DNA from: Microbacterium yannicii PS01
GTDB taxonomy: Bacteria; Actinomycetota; Actinomycetes; Actinomycetales; Microbacteriaceae
Assembly: GCF_000304335.1 (NCBI RefSeq)
Contig: NZ_CAJF01000024.1
Coordinates: 1-64,000, forward strand
Direction: 5' to 3'
Length of the DNA stretch: 64,000 nucleotides
Made by a program: the position numbers and the translations under genes. This document shows, piece after piece, positions 39,650 through 48,402 of the stretch (within the stretch, counting starts at the first letter, position 1; each line of letters starts with the position of its first letter). Below the pieces are notes generated by a model that worked only from the letters and a program-made list of their open reading frames with translations, had not been told where the DNA came from and did not search any database.

Positions 39650-41742
39650 GCGATCAGAAGCGCACGCGCAAGCCGGTCGAGCAGGTGCTCTCAGCCGAGG
39701 AGAAACTCGAGATCGAGCTCGGCGAGCAGGCCCGCATCGCCGCCGACGACTGGTCGGGCGGAGTCGCGCCCGGCAAGGCGGCTCGCTTCGGACCCTCGTT
39801 CCGGCGCCTGATCGGCCTCCTCAGACCGCACGCCGTCGCGTTCACCCTGGTGTCGATCCTCGGCGCGTTCGGCGTCGTCCTCGCGGTGCTGTCGCCCAAG
39901 GTGCTCGGCGAGGCGACCAACATCCTGTTCGAGGGCGTCGTCTCGGGCATGGCCCCGGCGGGCGCGACGAAGGACCAGGTCGTGCAGGGCCTTGTCGATG
40001 CCGGCCAGCAGGACCTCGCCAACATCGTCACGGCGATGCAGAACTTCACCCCCGGCGCGGGGGTCGACTTCCTCGCCCTCAGCCGCGTGCTGCTCATCGT
40101 GCTCGCGCTCTACTTCGCGTCCTCGCTGCTGATGTGGCTGCAGGGCTACGTCATCAACGTCATCATGGTCCGCACGATGTGGCGCCTGCGCGAGCAGGTC
40201 GAGGCGAAGATCAACCGCCTGCCGCTCAGCTATTTCGACCGGGTCCAGCGCGGCGAGCTCATCTCGCGCGTCACCAACGACATCGACAACATCACGCAGA
40301 TGATGCAGCAGTCCCTGTCGCAGGCGCTCACCGCCGTGCTCACCGTGGTCGGCGTCCTGATCATGATGCTGTCGATCTCGTGGCAGCTCACGCTCGTCGT
40401 GCTGATCTCGTTCCCGCTGATGGGCGTGCTGTTCGGCGTGATCGGGCCGCGCTCGCAGAAGGCGTTCGGCATCCAGTGGCGCAAGGTCGGCCGGCTCAAC
40501 GCGCGGGTCGAGGAATCCTTCTCGGGCCACGCGCTGGTCAAGGTCTTCGGCCGTGAGCAGGCCTCGCGCGAGGCGTTCCGCGCCGAGAACGAAGAGCTGT
40601 ACCAGGCGTCGTTCAAGGCGCAGTTCCTCTCGAACATCATGATGCCCGCGATGATGTTCATCGGAAATCTCACCTACGTCGGCATCGCTGTATTCGGTGC
40701 GCTGATGGTCGCCGGCGGGCAGCTGCGGCTCGGCGACGTGCAGGCGTTCATCCAGTACTCGCAGCAGTTCACCCAGCCGCTCTCGGAACTGGGCGGCATG
40801 GCCGCGGTGGTGCAGTCCGGCACGGCGTCGGCAGAGCGCGTGTTCGAATTCCTCGACGAATCGGAAGAGGAGCCCGACGCTGTCGACGCCCCTGCGCCGG
40901 TCGACGGCGACGGCACGATCGAGTTCGAGAACGTCAGCTTCTCGTACTCGCCCGACCGGCCGCTCATCCAGGACCTGTCATTCCGCGTAGAGCCCGGGCA
41001 GACCGTCGCGATCGTCGGGCCGACGGGGGCGGGCAAGACGACCCTGGTCAACCTGATCATGCGGTTCTACGAGCTCGACGGCGGTCGCATCCTGCTCAAT
41101 GGGCAGAGCATCGCCCAGCTGACCCGCCGCGACATCCGTGCGAAGACCGGCATGGTGCTGCAGGATCCGTGGCTGTTCGCCGGATCGATCCGCGAGAACA
41201 TCCGGTACGGTCGCGCGGACGCCACCGACGAGGAGATCCTCGAGGCGGCTCGGGCCACGTACGTCGACCGGTTCGTGCATTCACTTCCCGACGGGTACGA
41301 CACCCTTCTCGACGAGGAGGCATCGAACATCTCGGCGGGGGAGAAGCAGCTCATCACGATCGCCCGGGCGTTCGTCGCGCAGCCGTCGGTGCTGATCCTC
41401 GACGAGGCCACCAGCTCCGTCGACACGCGCACCGAGCTTCTGCTGCAGAACGCCATGGCGGCGCTGCGCGAGGGACGCACGTCGTTCGTCATCGCGCACC
41501 GGCTCTCGACGATCCGCGACGCCGACCTGATCCTGGTGATGGAGAGCGGCGCGATCGTCGAGCAGGGCGCGCACGACGAGCTGATCGCGGCGCAGGGCGC
41601 GTACTTCCGCCTGTACAACTCGCAGTTCGAGCAGGCCGCGACCGACCCCGACGACGTGATCGGGGCCCGAGCGGACGAACTCGACGGGTCGCCGGACGAG
41701 CCGGTCGACGAGAAGAGCACGGCGGGGGCGCCGGTGCGTTGA
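39646..41742 (+). CDS. heterodimeric ABC exporter half, catalytic-site subunit
   Basis: 698 aa. Extended N-terminus, helices from about residue 65, then an ATPase with Walker A GPTGAGKTT, Walker B LILDEATSSVD with the normal Glu, and H-loop IAHRLST. Its signature is NISAGEKQ rather than LSGGQ. So this subunit supplies the good Walker A/B while the upstream partner supplies the good signature, giving one active and one degenerate site. The C-terminal 30 residues are acidic and variable. ATG overlaps the previous stop (ATGA). Confidence 0.9.
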   Translation: MSDQKRTRKPVEQVLSAEEKLEIELGEQARIAADDWSGGVAPGKAARFGPSFRRLIGLLRPHAVAFTLVSILGAFGVVLAVLSPKVLGEATNILFEGVVSGMAPAGATKDQVVQGLVDAGQQDLANIVTAMQNFTPGAGVDFLALSRVLLIVLALYFASSLLMWLQGYVINVIMVRTMWRLREQVEAKINRLPLSYFDRVQRGELISRVTNDIDNITQMMQQSLSQALTAVLTVVGVLIMMLSISWQLTLVVLISFPLMGVLFGVIGPRSQKAFGIQWRKVGRLNARVEESFSGHALVKVFGREQASREAFRAENEELYQASFKAQFLSNIMMPAMMFIGNLTYVGIAVFGALMVAGGQLRLGDVQAFIQYSQQFTQPLSELGGMAAVVQSGTASAERVFEFLDESEEEPDAVDAPAPVDGDGTIEFENVSFSYSPDRPLIQDLSFRVEPGQTVAIVGPTGAGKTTLVNLIMRFYELDGGRILLNGQSIAQLTRRDIRAKTGMVLQDPWLFAGSIRENIRYGRADATDEEILEAARATYVDRFVHSLPDGYDTLLDEEASNISAGEKQLITIARAFVAQPSVLILDEATSSVDTRTELLLQNAMAALREGRTSFVIAHRLSTIRDADLILVMESGAIVEQGAHDELIAAQGAYFRLYNSQFEQAATDPDDVIGARADELDGSPDEPVDEKSTAGAPVR

Positions 41743-41801
41743 CGCGCTCGACGCCCGGAGCTGTTCTCCGTCTCGAAGCGACCACCATGCCCGATCAAGG
41801 G

Positions 41802-41807
41802 TAGCGT
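41802..41807 (+). promoter_or_regulatory. -10 box, leaderless, aldo/keto reductase gene
   Basis: TAGCGT ends six bases before ATG 41814. Confidence 0.5.
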
Positions 41808-41813
41808 TTTCTC

Positions 41814-42827
41814 ATGGTCAACTATCGGTACCTCGGAAACAGCGGTCTCAAAGTCAGCGAGATCACCTACGGCAACTGGGTCACGCACGGGTCGCAGGTC
41901 GACGACTCCGCCGCCATCGCCACGGTTCAGGCGGCGCTCGACGCCGGCATCACGACCTTCGACACCGCGGACGTCTACGCCAATACCGCCGCCGAAGAGG
42001 TGCTCGGCAAGGCACTCGCCGGCCAGCGTCGCGAGTCGCTCGAGATCTTCACGAAGGTCTACTGGCCCACCGGGCCCAAGGGACCGAACGACACCGGCCT
42101 CAGCCGCAAGCACATCCTCGAGTCGATCAACGGGTCGCTCCGGCGCCTGGGCACCGACTACGTCGATCTCTACCAGGCGCACCGATACGACTACGAGACG
42201 CCGATCGAGGAGACCTTTCAGGCGTTCGCCGACGTCGTACGCCAGGGCAAGGCGCTGTACATCGGCGTCTCGGAGTGGACCGCCGAGCAACTGCGCGAGG
42301 GCCACGCGCTCGCCAAGAGCTACGGCGTCCAGCTGATCTCCAACCAGCCGCAGTACTCGATGCTCTGGCGAGTGATCGAAGGCAAGGTCGTGCCCGCCTC
42401 GGAAGAGCTCGGCATCTCGCAGATCGTGTGGTCGCCGATGGCGCAGGGAGTGCTCAGCGGCAAGTACCTGCCGGGCCAGCCCCTGCCCGAGGGGTCGCGC
42501 GCCACCGACGAGAAGAGCGGCGCCGGCTTCATCAAGAGCTTCCTCCGCGACGAGGTGCTCGAGGCCGTCCAGCGCCTCAAGCCCATCGCCGCCGACGCCG
42601 GCCTCTCGATGCCGCAGCTCGCCATCGCGTGGGTGCTGCAGAACAAGAACGTGGCTGCGGCGCTGGTGGGCGCATCGCGTCCCGAGCAGCTCGCCGACAC
42701 GGTCAAGGCCTCGGGCGTCGTGCTCGACGCCGACACGATGGCCGCGATCGATACGGCGCTGGCCGGCGCGGTGAACGACGACGCCGAAGACACCTACACG
42801 GTCTCGCCGAAGACCCGGGTGGTCTGA
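41814..42827 (+). CDS. aldo/keto reductase, potassium-channel beta-subunit-like
   Basis: 337-aa NADPH-dependent TIM-barrel reductase. MVNYRYLGNSGLKVSEITYG at the start, catalytic tetrad Asp-Tyr in TFDTADVYANTAAEEVLG, Lys in LEIFTKVYWPTGP, and His in VDLYQAHRYD. SEWTAEQL and LISNQPQYSMLWR are the family blocks. Closest class by phrasing is the AKR14/Kv-beta type (YghZ-like). NUDIX gene follows by 5 bp. Confidence 0.88.
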   Translation: MVNYRYLGNSGLKVSEITYGNWVTHGSQVDDSAAIATVQAALDAGITTFDTADVYANTAAEEVLGKALAGQRRESLEIFTKVYWPTGPKGPNDTGLSRKHILESINGSLRRLGTDYVDLYQAHRYDYETPIEETFQAFADVVRQGKALYIGVSEWTAEQLREGHALAKSYGVQLISNQPQYSMLWRVIEGKVVPASEELGISQIVWSPMAQGVLSGKYLPGQPLPEGSRATDEKSGAGFIKSFLRDEVLEAVQRLKPIAADAGLSMPQLAIAWVLQNKNVAAALVGASRPEQLADTVKASGVVLDADTMAAIDTALAGAVNDDAEDTYTVSPKTRVV

Positions 42828-42832
42828 CGTCC

Positions 42833-43309
42833 GTGGCGACCACGAGCGCCGGCATCCTGCTCTACCGGCTCGATCCCGAGCCCGAAGTGCTCATCGCACA
42901 CATGGGCGGGCCGTACTGGGCGGCGAAGGATGCCGGCGCGTGGTCGATCCCCAAGGGCGAGTTCGCCGAAGGGGAGGAGCCGGCGCTGGATGCCGCGCGC
43001 CGAGAGTTCCGCGAGGAGCTCGGCATCGATGCGCCCGACGCCGCATACGCCGAGCTCGGCACGTTCGCGTACTCGTCGGGCAAGCGCGTGACGGTCTTCG
43101 TCGCCGACGGCGCCGGCCTGTCGCTCGACGACCTCGAGTTCGGCGAGTTCGACCTGGAATGGCCGCCGCGGTCGGGCAAGACGGCGTCGTTCCCTGAAGT
43201 GGACCGAGTCGACTGGATGCCGCTGCCTGAGGCCCGCGACAAGCTCGTGAAGGGGCAGCGCCCGGCGATCGATGCGCTGCAAGAACAGCTCGCCGCCGCC
43301 GGCGGCTGA
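42833..43309 (+). CDS. NUDIX hydrolase
   Basis: 158 aa. The Nudix box is visible as GEFAEGEEPALDAARREFREELGI (GX5EX7REUXEEXGU, Glu residues in place). TTSAGILLYRLDPEPEVLIAHMGGPYWAAKDAGAWSIPKGE is the typical NUDIX opening. Hydrolyses a nucleoside-diphosphate-linked substrate; not specified. GTG 42833 starts 5 bp after the reductase stop, so probably one operon. Confidence 0.87.
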   Translation: MATTSAGILLYRLDPEPEVLIAHMGGPYWAAKDAGAWSIPKGEFAEGEEPALDAARREFREELGIDAPDAAYAELGTFAYSSGKRVTVFVADGAGLSLDDLEFGEFDLEWPPRSGKTASFPEVDRVDWMPLPEARDKLVKGQRPAIDALQEQLAAAGG

Positions 43310-43412
43310 ACAGGGATCACGCCGCCGAGCCGTCGGCCGCCGGCCCTCTTGTGGGCCGCGTGACGGGGCCGCCAGACTGACCGGGTCGGAATCGGCACGA
43401 GAGGACAGCAGC

Positions 43413-43775
43413 ATGGCCCACGGCGACATCACCCACATCGACATCCCCGTCACCGACTTCGAGAAGGCCAAGGCCTTCTACTCCCGGCTCTTCGGCTGGA
43501 GCATCGCCGAGATGCCCGGCTACGAGGGCTATCCCATGTGGCAGGCGCCCAACAAGATCTCTGGCGGCGGGCTCGCCCCGCGCGACGACCGCTTCACCCA
43601 GCCGCGCTCGTACGTGGAGGTCGACTCGATCGACGACACGATCGCCGCGGCTCGCGAGGCGGGCGCAACGGTGCTGATGGAGAAGGGCGAGATCTCGCCG
43701 ACGAGCTGGTGGGCGATCATCTCCGACCCCGACGGCAACGTCATCGGCCTCTACGAGGGCACGACCGAGGGCTGA
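43413..43775 (+). CDS. VOC-family protein
   Basis: 120 aa. Opens GDITHIDIPVTDFEKAKAFYSRLFGW and closes WWAIISDPDGNVIGLYEG, the vicinal-oxygen-chelate core with a metal-type His and a terminal Glu. This subfamily resembles the 27-kDa antigen CFP30B-like proteins. Function unknown. GAGGAC lies upstream of ATG 43413. Confidence 0.75.
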   Translation: MAHGDITHIDIPVTDFEKAKAFYSRLFGWSIAEMPGYEGYPMWQAPNKISGGGLAPRDDRFTQPRSYVEVDSIDDTIAAAREAGATVLMEKGEISPTSWWAIISDPDGNVIGLYEGTTEG

Positions 43776-43853
43776 CGACGTACGGATCGGCCGCGTGCAG
43801 CCGCGCGGTGACAGGGCAGCGGTGACAGAGCCGCAGCGGTGTGCCGCGGTAGG

Positions 43854-44384
43854 TCAGCGCCCGTTCTTCGGCCGGGTGGAGACGTCGATGCGATCCTGCG
43901 CCCCCAGCGACGACCACGCGCTCGCGACGCCCTTCGCGGCATGCTCGGACGCCCGCACCGCTCGCTCGTCGGCCCACGCGTTCAGGACGTGGCCGGAGTG
44001 CCCGCGTACGTGCTCGAGCACCACGTCGGGAAGCCCCGCGGCCCGACGCGCATCACGGGCGACGATGAGCTGCTCGAGCAGGTCGACGTTCTTCGTGGGC
44101 GCGCCCGTCGAGGTCTTCCACCCGCGTCGTCGGTGACCGTCCATCCACTTCTCGTAGGTGTCGATCGCGTACTTGGAGTCGGCCTGCACGACGAGATGCG
44201 CGATGTCGGCGTGGTCTTCGATGGCCTTCAGCAGCCCCATGAGCTCGCCGATGTTGTTCGTGCCGACGGGGATCGAGCCGGCAGCCCAGTGCCCGTCCTC
44301 GCCGACCCACGCCCATCCGGTCGGCCCCGGGTTGCCCTTGCAGGCGCCGTCGGTGGCCACGGTGTACGGGGAAGCGTCAGTCAC
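43854..44384 (-). CDS. rnhA: ribonuclease HI
   Basis: Cuts RNA in RNA-DNA hybrids. 176 aa. First motif YTVATDGACKGNPGPTGWAW supplies the first Asp; NNIGELMGLLKAIE supplies the Glu; VQADSKYAIDTYEKW the second Asp; VRGHSGHVLNAWADERA the final His-Asp. All catalytic positions are seen, so the protein should be active. GTG 44384 lies six bases after TAGCCT. Residues beyond 145 are a short non-conserved tail. Confidence 0.9.
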   Translation of the reverse strand: MTDASPYTVATDGACKGNPGPTGWAWVGEDGHWAAGSIPVGTNNIGELMGLLKAIEDHADIAHLVVQADSKYAIDTYEKWMDGHRRRGWKTSTGAPTKNVDLLEQLIVARDARRAAGLPDVVLEHVRGHSGHVLNAWADERAVRASEHAAKGVASAWSSLGAQDRIDVSTRPKNGR

Positions 44385-44390
44385 CTGACG

Positions 44391-44396
44391 AGGCTA
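44391..44396 (-). promoter_or_regulatory. -10 box, leaderless, rnhA
   Basis: TAGCCT (minus strand) ends six bases before GTG 44384; it overlaps the last codons of the MarR gene. Confidence 0.5.
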
Positions 44397-44867
44397 CCCG
44401 CGCTGCGCCCGCCATTCGTCCGCGAGCTGCGGCATCCGCTCGGTCAGATATCGCAGGAAGTCGGCGACGTCGCGCGCTCGCGCGACCGATACCGGGGCAT
44501 CCCCGTTCTCGTCCGCGATACGGTCCATCTGCGTCGCCAGCGCGGCATAGAGCGGTGCGTTGGAGGCGATCATCCCGGCCCAGGCGTCGTCGACGAGGTC
44601 GTAGCGATCCCGCCGGTCGCCGGGACGCGACAGCCGCTGGATGAGCCGCATCGAGATGAGGTAGCGCACGGCTCCCGACACGGCCGCGGCTGAGACCCCG
44701 AGGCGATCGGCGAGCTCGGCGGCGGTGTAGCCCTCGTCGGGTGAGCCGACCAGAGCCATCATCACGCGGGCGGGCATGCGGGCCATGCCGGCCGCCGCGA
44801 GCATGGCCGCGGCCTGTTCGGCGGCCTCGACGCCGGGGTGCGCGGTGCCGGGGTGCACGTCGTCCAT
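44394..44867 (-). CDS. MarR/GbsR-like transcriptional regulator
   Basis: 157-aa winged-helix protein. The helix-turn-helix reads YTAAELADRLGVSAAAVSGAVRYLISMRLI and the wing RLSRPGDRRDRYDLVDD. The C-terminal helices fit GbsR/MarR dimerisation. It lies third in an operon after an ABC ATPase and permease, 19 bp past the permease stop, so it probably autoregulates that exporter; a palindrome at the promoter is a likely target. Confidence 0.82.
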   Translation of the reverse strand: MDDVHPGTAHPGVEAAEQAAAMLAAAGMARMPARVMMALVGSPDEGYTAAELADRLGVSAAAVSGAVRYLISMRLIQRLSRPGDRRDRYDLVDDAWAGMIASNAPLYAALATQMDRIADENGDAPVSVARARDVADFLRYLTERMPQLADEWRAQRG

Positions 44868-44886
44868 CGATCCTCCCCGTTCGAAC

Positions 44887-46506
44887 CTACCCGCCCGCCG
44901 CGAGTTCCCTGCGACGCATGAGGGCGATGGATGCCGCGCCCCCCGCGATCGCGGCGACCACCAGCCACACCACGCCGTTCTGGTCGATCGCGTCGCCGGC
45001 GGGCACGGGGATCGCCGCGAACGGCGACAGGGCGATGATGTCGTCGTCGAGTCCGAAGATGGTCCCGAAGAGCGCCAGACAGGCCGCCACGAGCACGATC
45101 GCCCACCCGAGGGGGATCGTCAGCCGTGGCGCGAGTGCGAACACGATCGCGGTGATGACGGTGAAGACCGCGGCCGCGATCGCCTGGCCGGCGCCGACGA
45201 CGAGTGCGTCGGAGATGAGGGAGGGCTCGCCGCCCGTCGCGGCGAGCGCGACGGCCGCTCCTCCGACGGCGGCCCCCGTGATGACGACGATTCCCACGAC
45301 GGCCACGACGAGGAATGCCCCGAGCCAGCTGCCGCGCCCCACCGGGGCGCCGAGGGTCGCCTCGGCGGTGCCGTGCGTCTCCTCCTGACGTGCCCGCTGC
45401 ACCGTCTGCACTCCGAAGCACGCTGCCAGAACGCCCACCATGACGAAGAGCGTCACGATCAGTCCCTGGTCCATCGAGCCTTCAGCCGCGAGTCGGTCGA
45501 GGATCGCCTCCACGGCCGGGTTGCCGGAGGCGACCTCCTGCACGACCGAGGCCAGCGAGGTCGAGAGCGCCCCGACGACAGCCGCGCCCAGAGCCCAGGC
45601 GATCAATGAGCCCGCGCTCAACCGCCAGACGAGGCCGACCGGACTGGAGAGCAGCGCCGGGGCGTCGGCGCGGGCCCGGCGCGCCGCGAGCACACCGGAT
45701 CCGACGTCTCGGGCGGCCTGCAGCGCGAGCGACACCGCGACCAGGACGATCGAGAAGACGGCCGCCAGCAGCAGGGGCAGAAGGTCGTCGTCGGAGAAGG
45801 GGCGGCTGTTCTCGGCCCACACGAACGGCGACACCCACGCGAGCCCGCTGCTCGTCATCCGGGTCAGTGTGTCGTCCGCCGTCCCGAGGGCATTCCCGAC
45901 TCCGCCGACGATGAAGGTGGCGACCAGCAGTGAGACCGTGAGGGAGTTCGCCGCCCGAGCGCTGAAGAACAGCTGCGCGGCGAGCAGGCCCACTGTGAGG
46001 AAGACCAGTCCGGTCAGCAGGATCGCCGCACCGGTGACGATGCTCCCCGCGGCGGCAAGCCCGCTGACGAGCAGTCCGAGAGCACCCGCAGCCCCGAGCA
46101 CGGCACATGCGAGGACGCCGTGGACCAGGGTGGCCGCGAACGGCACCCACCGCCCCGCGGGTGTCGCGGCGACGAGCTCGGCCCGTCCCGTCTCCTCTTC
46201 GGCACGCGTATGGCGCACCGCGAGGAACGCCGCCATGAGCGCGGCCATCATCGCGAGGAAGGGCAGCACGAGGAAGACGATGAAGGCGCCCTCGTCGGTT
46301 CCCGAGGGCAGCCCGCGGAACAGCAGGATGACGGGGTTCGCCACGGCGAGCGACAGCAGCGAGCTGCGCTCCTGCAGCGTTCCGAAGTTCTCGGTCACGC
46401 CGACGCTCGAGCCGTACGCGAGCAGCAGCATGGCGAGCGTCCAGACCGTGATCTGAACGGCGTCGCGGCGTGCGCGCAGGCGCAGCAGCGCACCGAATCC
46501 GTTCAT
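44887..46506 (-). CDS. ABC exporter permease, two six-helix halves
   Basis: 539 aa with about twelve helices in two repeats, resembling polyketide/antibiotic exporter permeases of actinomycetes. First half from AVQITVWTLAMLLLAYGSSV; second half from LGAAVVGALSTSLASVVQEV and IVTLFVMVGVLAACFGVQTV, ending with a helix near ALMRRRELAAGG. ATG 46506 overlaps the ATPase stop by 4 bp. Probably a drug or small-molecule exporter under MarR control. Confidence 0.84.
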   Translation of the reverse strand: MNGFGALLRLRARRDAVQITVWTLAMLLLAYGSSVGVTENFGTLQERSSLLSLAVANPVILLFRGLPSGTDEGAFIVFLVLPFLAMMAALMAAFLAVRHTRAEEETGRAELVAATPAGRWVPFAATLVHGVLACAVLGAAGALGLLVSGLAAAGSIVTGAAILLTGLVFLTVGLLAAQLFFSARAANSLTVSLLVATFIVGGVGNALGTADDTLTRMTSSGLAWVSPFVWAENSRPFSDDDLLPLLLAAVFSIVLVAVSLALQAARDVGSGVLAARRARADAPALLSSPVGLVWRLSAGSLIAWALGAAVVGALSTSLASVVQEVASGNPAVEAILDRLAAEGSMDQGLIVTLFVMVGVLAACFGVQTVQRARQEETHGTAEATLGAPVGRGSWLGAFLVVAVVGIVVITGAAVGGAAVALAATGGEPSLISDALVVGAGQAIAAAVFTVITAIVFALAPRLTIPLGWAIVLVAACLALFGTIFGLDDDIIALSPFAAIPVPAGDAIDQNGVVWLVVAAIAGGAASIALMRRRELAAGG

Positions 46507-47501
46507 CGGCCCGTCCCCGAGGACTCCAGCGCCGAGTCGTGCCCGCTGTCGCGCCGGTCCCCTCCGAGCTGGGCGGCGCCGCCGCCGGCAAGCTCGTCTC
46601 CTCCGAGTTCATCCCCATAGTGGCGGAGGAAGAGCTCCTCGAGCGAGGGCGGCGCGATGCGCAGCCCGGCGACGTTCCGGCGACCCAGCTCCGGAAGCGC
46701 GGACGATACGGCGTCGCTGTCGACGGTGAACCGCACCCGTCCGTCCTCGGCCACGACGTCGTGTGCGCCCGCGATGCCGGCGGCGGCTGCGGCATCCGTC
46801 CCTGCGAACGAGACCTCCGTCCGCGTGAGATGACGCAGCTCGGGGAGGGTGCCCGACTCCACGATGCGGCCGGCCCGGATGATCGACACCCGGTCGCACA
46901 GCTGCTCGACCTCGGAGAGGATGTGGCTCGAGAGCAGGACGGTCGCGCCCTCCGCGCGGACGCGGGCGACCTCTCGGCGGAACATGACGTCCATCAGCGG
47001 GTCGAGTCCGCTCGTCGGCTCGTCGAGGATGTACAGATCGGCCGGAAGGGAGAAGGCAGCGATCAGCGCGACCTTCTGACGGTTGCCCTTCGAGTAGGCG
47101 CGGCCCTTCTTGCGCGGGTCGAACTGGAACGCGTGGATCAGGCGCTCCCGTTCGGCCCGGTGAGCCGGATCGTGGCGCCCGGCTCCGCGCAGCCGGGCCA
47201 TGAGGTCGATCGCCTCGCCGCCCGACAGGTTCGGCCACACGCTGACGTCGCCGGGAACGTACGCGATGCGGCGGTGCAGCGCGACCGCATCGCGCCAGGG
47301 GTCGCGGCCGAAGACGGATGCCTCGCCGCCCGTCTTGCGCGCCAGTCCCAGCAGGACGCGGATCGTGGTGGACTTGCCGGCGCCGTTGGGGCCGAGGAAG
47401 CCGTGAACCTGCCCCTCGTCGACGGTGAGGTCCAGTCCGTCGAGGGCGTGGACACGCCCATAGTGCTTGGTGAGCTCGCGCGTGAGGATGACGGTGGTCA
47501 T
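46503..47501 (-). CDS. ABC transporter ATP-binding protein
   Basis: 332 aa. Walker A GPNGAGKSTT, Walker B LYILDEPTSGLDP, H-loop SSHILSE. The signature is YSKGNRQKVAL rather than LSGGQ, the variant common in this antibiotic-exporter subfamily. The start lies seven bases from TAGTCT, a leaderless arrangement. First gene of the exporter-MarR operon. Confidence 0.87.
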   Translation of the reverse strand: MTTVILTRELTKHYGRVHALDGLDLTVDEGQVHGFLGPNGAGKSTTIRVLLGLARKTGGEASVFGRDPWRDAVALHRRIAYVPGDVSVWPNLSGGEAIDLMARLRGAGRHDPAHRAERERLIHAFQFDPRKKGRAYSKGNRQKVALIAAFSLPADLYILDEPTSGLDPLMDVMFRREVARVRAEGATVLLSSHILSEVEQLCDRVSIIRAGRIVESGTLPELRHLTRTEVSFAGTDAAAAAGIAGAHDVVAEDGRVRFTVDSDAVSSALPELGRRNVAGLRIAPPSLEELFLRHYGDELGGDELAGGGAAQLGGDRRDSGHDSALESSGTGR

Positions 47502-47508
47502 GATCGCG

Positions 47509-47514
47509 AGACTA
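47509..47514 (-). promoter_or_regulatory. -10 box, leaderless, ABC-MarR operon
   Basis: TAGTCT (minus strand) ends seven bases before ATG 47501. Confidence 0.5.
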
Positions 47515-47521
47515 CGCGCAT

Positions 47522-47529
47522 TTCATGAA
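47522..47529. promoter_or_regulatory. MarR operator candidate
   Basis: Palindrome TTCATGAA placed in the spacer between the -10 box and the -35 position of the ABC-MarR promoter, with a further half-site TTCAC beside it (47530-47537). A bound MarR dimer would block RNA polymerase. Confidence 0.45.
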
Positions 47530-47561
47530 TTTGTGAATACTCAGGCAGCAATCGAGCGGTT

Positions 47562-47621
47562 TGTATACCGGTGGGTTCCACCGATCGCCGCACGGGCGCC
47601 GGATCAGCCTTTATGTATACA
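47562..47621. promoter_or_regulatory. two TGTATAC sites, GntR operator candidates
   Basis: TGTATACC (47562-47569) and the perfect palindrome TGTATACA (47614-47621) lie 52 bp apart, near five helical turns, just upstream of gntR. FadR-subfamily GntR regulators bind such palindromes. TATACA could alternatively be the gntR -10 box. Confidence 0.45.
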
Positions 47622-47652
47622 ATGGCTCAGTCGGTGACGAGGAGGTGGAGGG

Positions 47653-48402
47653 GTGAGAGCCAGCGATCGCGCGTATGCCACCCTCCTCGACGAGATCCAG
47701 TCGGGCGTCCTGCGCCCCGGAGCCGTCCTCGGCGAGGTCGAGCAGGCCGCCCGCCTGGGCGTCAGTCGCACGCCGCTCCGCGAAGCGCTGGGGCGTCTGG
47801 CCGCCGACGGACTGGTCGCCCAGCAGTCGCCGCGCGTCACGGTGGTCACCGCGATCGACGCCGGCGACATCCGCGAGATCTTCGAGGTGCGCCGCGCGCT
47901 CGAAGAGTCGGCGGCCCGCCTCGCCGCCGAGCGAGGGGATGCCGCAGCCTTCGCCGCTCTCGGGCGCGAGTTCGCGATGGTCGAGCTCGACCCCTCGTTC
48001 CTCGAGGCCAACGCCCGAGACGGCACATCCGGAACCGGCACGGCAGGCTCGGGTACGGACGCGTACTACGGGCTCATCGGCCGGTTCGACCAGATGCTCG
48101 ACGCCTCGGTCGCCAACGACTACCTCACAGCCGCCCTGCGCACCGTGCGGACGCACCTGGTCCGGGTGCGGCGCCTTGCCCGCGACAACCCCGGCCGGCT
48201 CGCGGCCTCCGTCGCCGAGCACCGGCTGATCGCCGAGGCGATCGGCGCGCGTGACGCCGACCTCGCCGCCCACGCCACGCATGTGCACCTGCACAACGCC
48301 CTCACCAACATCCTCGAATCCCTCGACGCTTCGACACGCTCAGCGACCGCTTCCGGACCGGTCCCTGAGCTTGTCGAAGGGCCCCAGAAAGGACGAACAT
48401 GA
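47653..48402 (+). CDS. GntR-family (FadR-type) regulator of the methylcitrate operon
   Basis: 249 aa. N-terminal winged helix with [32 protein letters not shown]-terminal all-helical FCD domain ([29 protein letters not shown], then His residues in [10 protein letters not shown] and [11 protein letters not shown]). It overlaps prpD by 4 bp, so it is part of the operon. Ligand is probably methylcitrate or a related acid by position. GTG 47653 has GGAGG just upstream. The last 24 residues come from a palindromic repeat and are not part of the domain. Confidence 0.87.
   Translation: MRASDRAYATLLDEIQSGVLRPGAVLGEVEQAARLGVSRTPLREALGRLAADGLVAQQSPRVTVVTAIDAGDIREIFEVRRALEESAARLAAERGDAAAFAALGREFAMVELDPSFLEANARDGTSGTGTAGSGTDAYYGLIGRFDQMLDASVANDYLTAALRTVRTHLVRVRRLARDNPGRLAASVAEHRLIAEAIGARDADLAAHATHVHLHNALTNILESLDASTRSATASGPVPELVEGPQKGRT
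48328..48380. repeat. palindromic CTTCGACA...TGTCGAAG element at the gntR 3' end
   Basis: Arms of about 21 bp (48328-48348 and 48360-48380) with two mismatches: CTTCGACACGCTCAGCGAC facing TCCCTGAGCTTGTCGAAG. It is the full palindromic form of the repeat found in cofGH and at 2679. It codes for the last residues of GntR. Confidence 0.88.

Noticed and set aside
43741..43977. 78-codon ORF with a CHRC motif overlapping the rnhA 3' end
   Set aside because: Overlaps rnhA in another frame, no start context, otherwise arginine-rich shadow.
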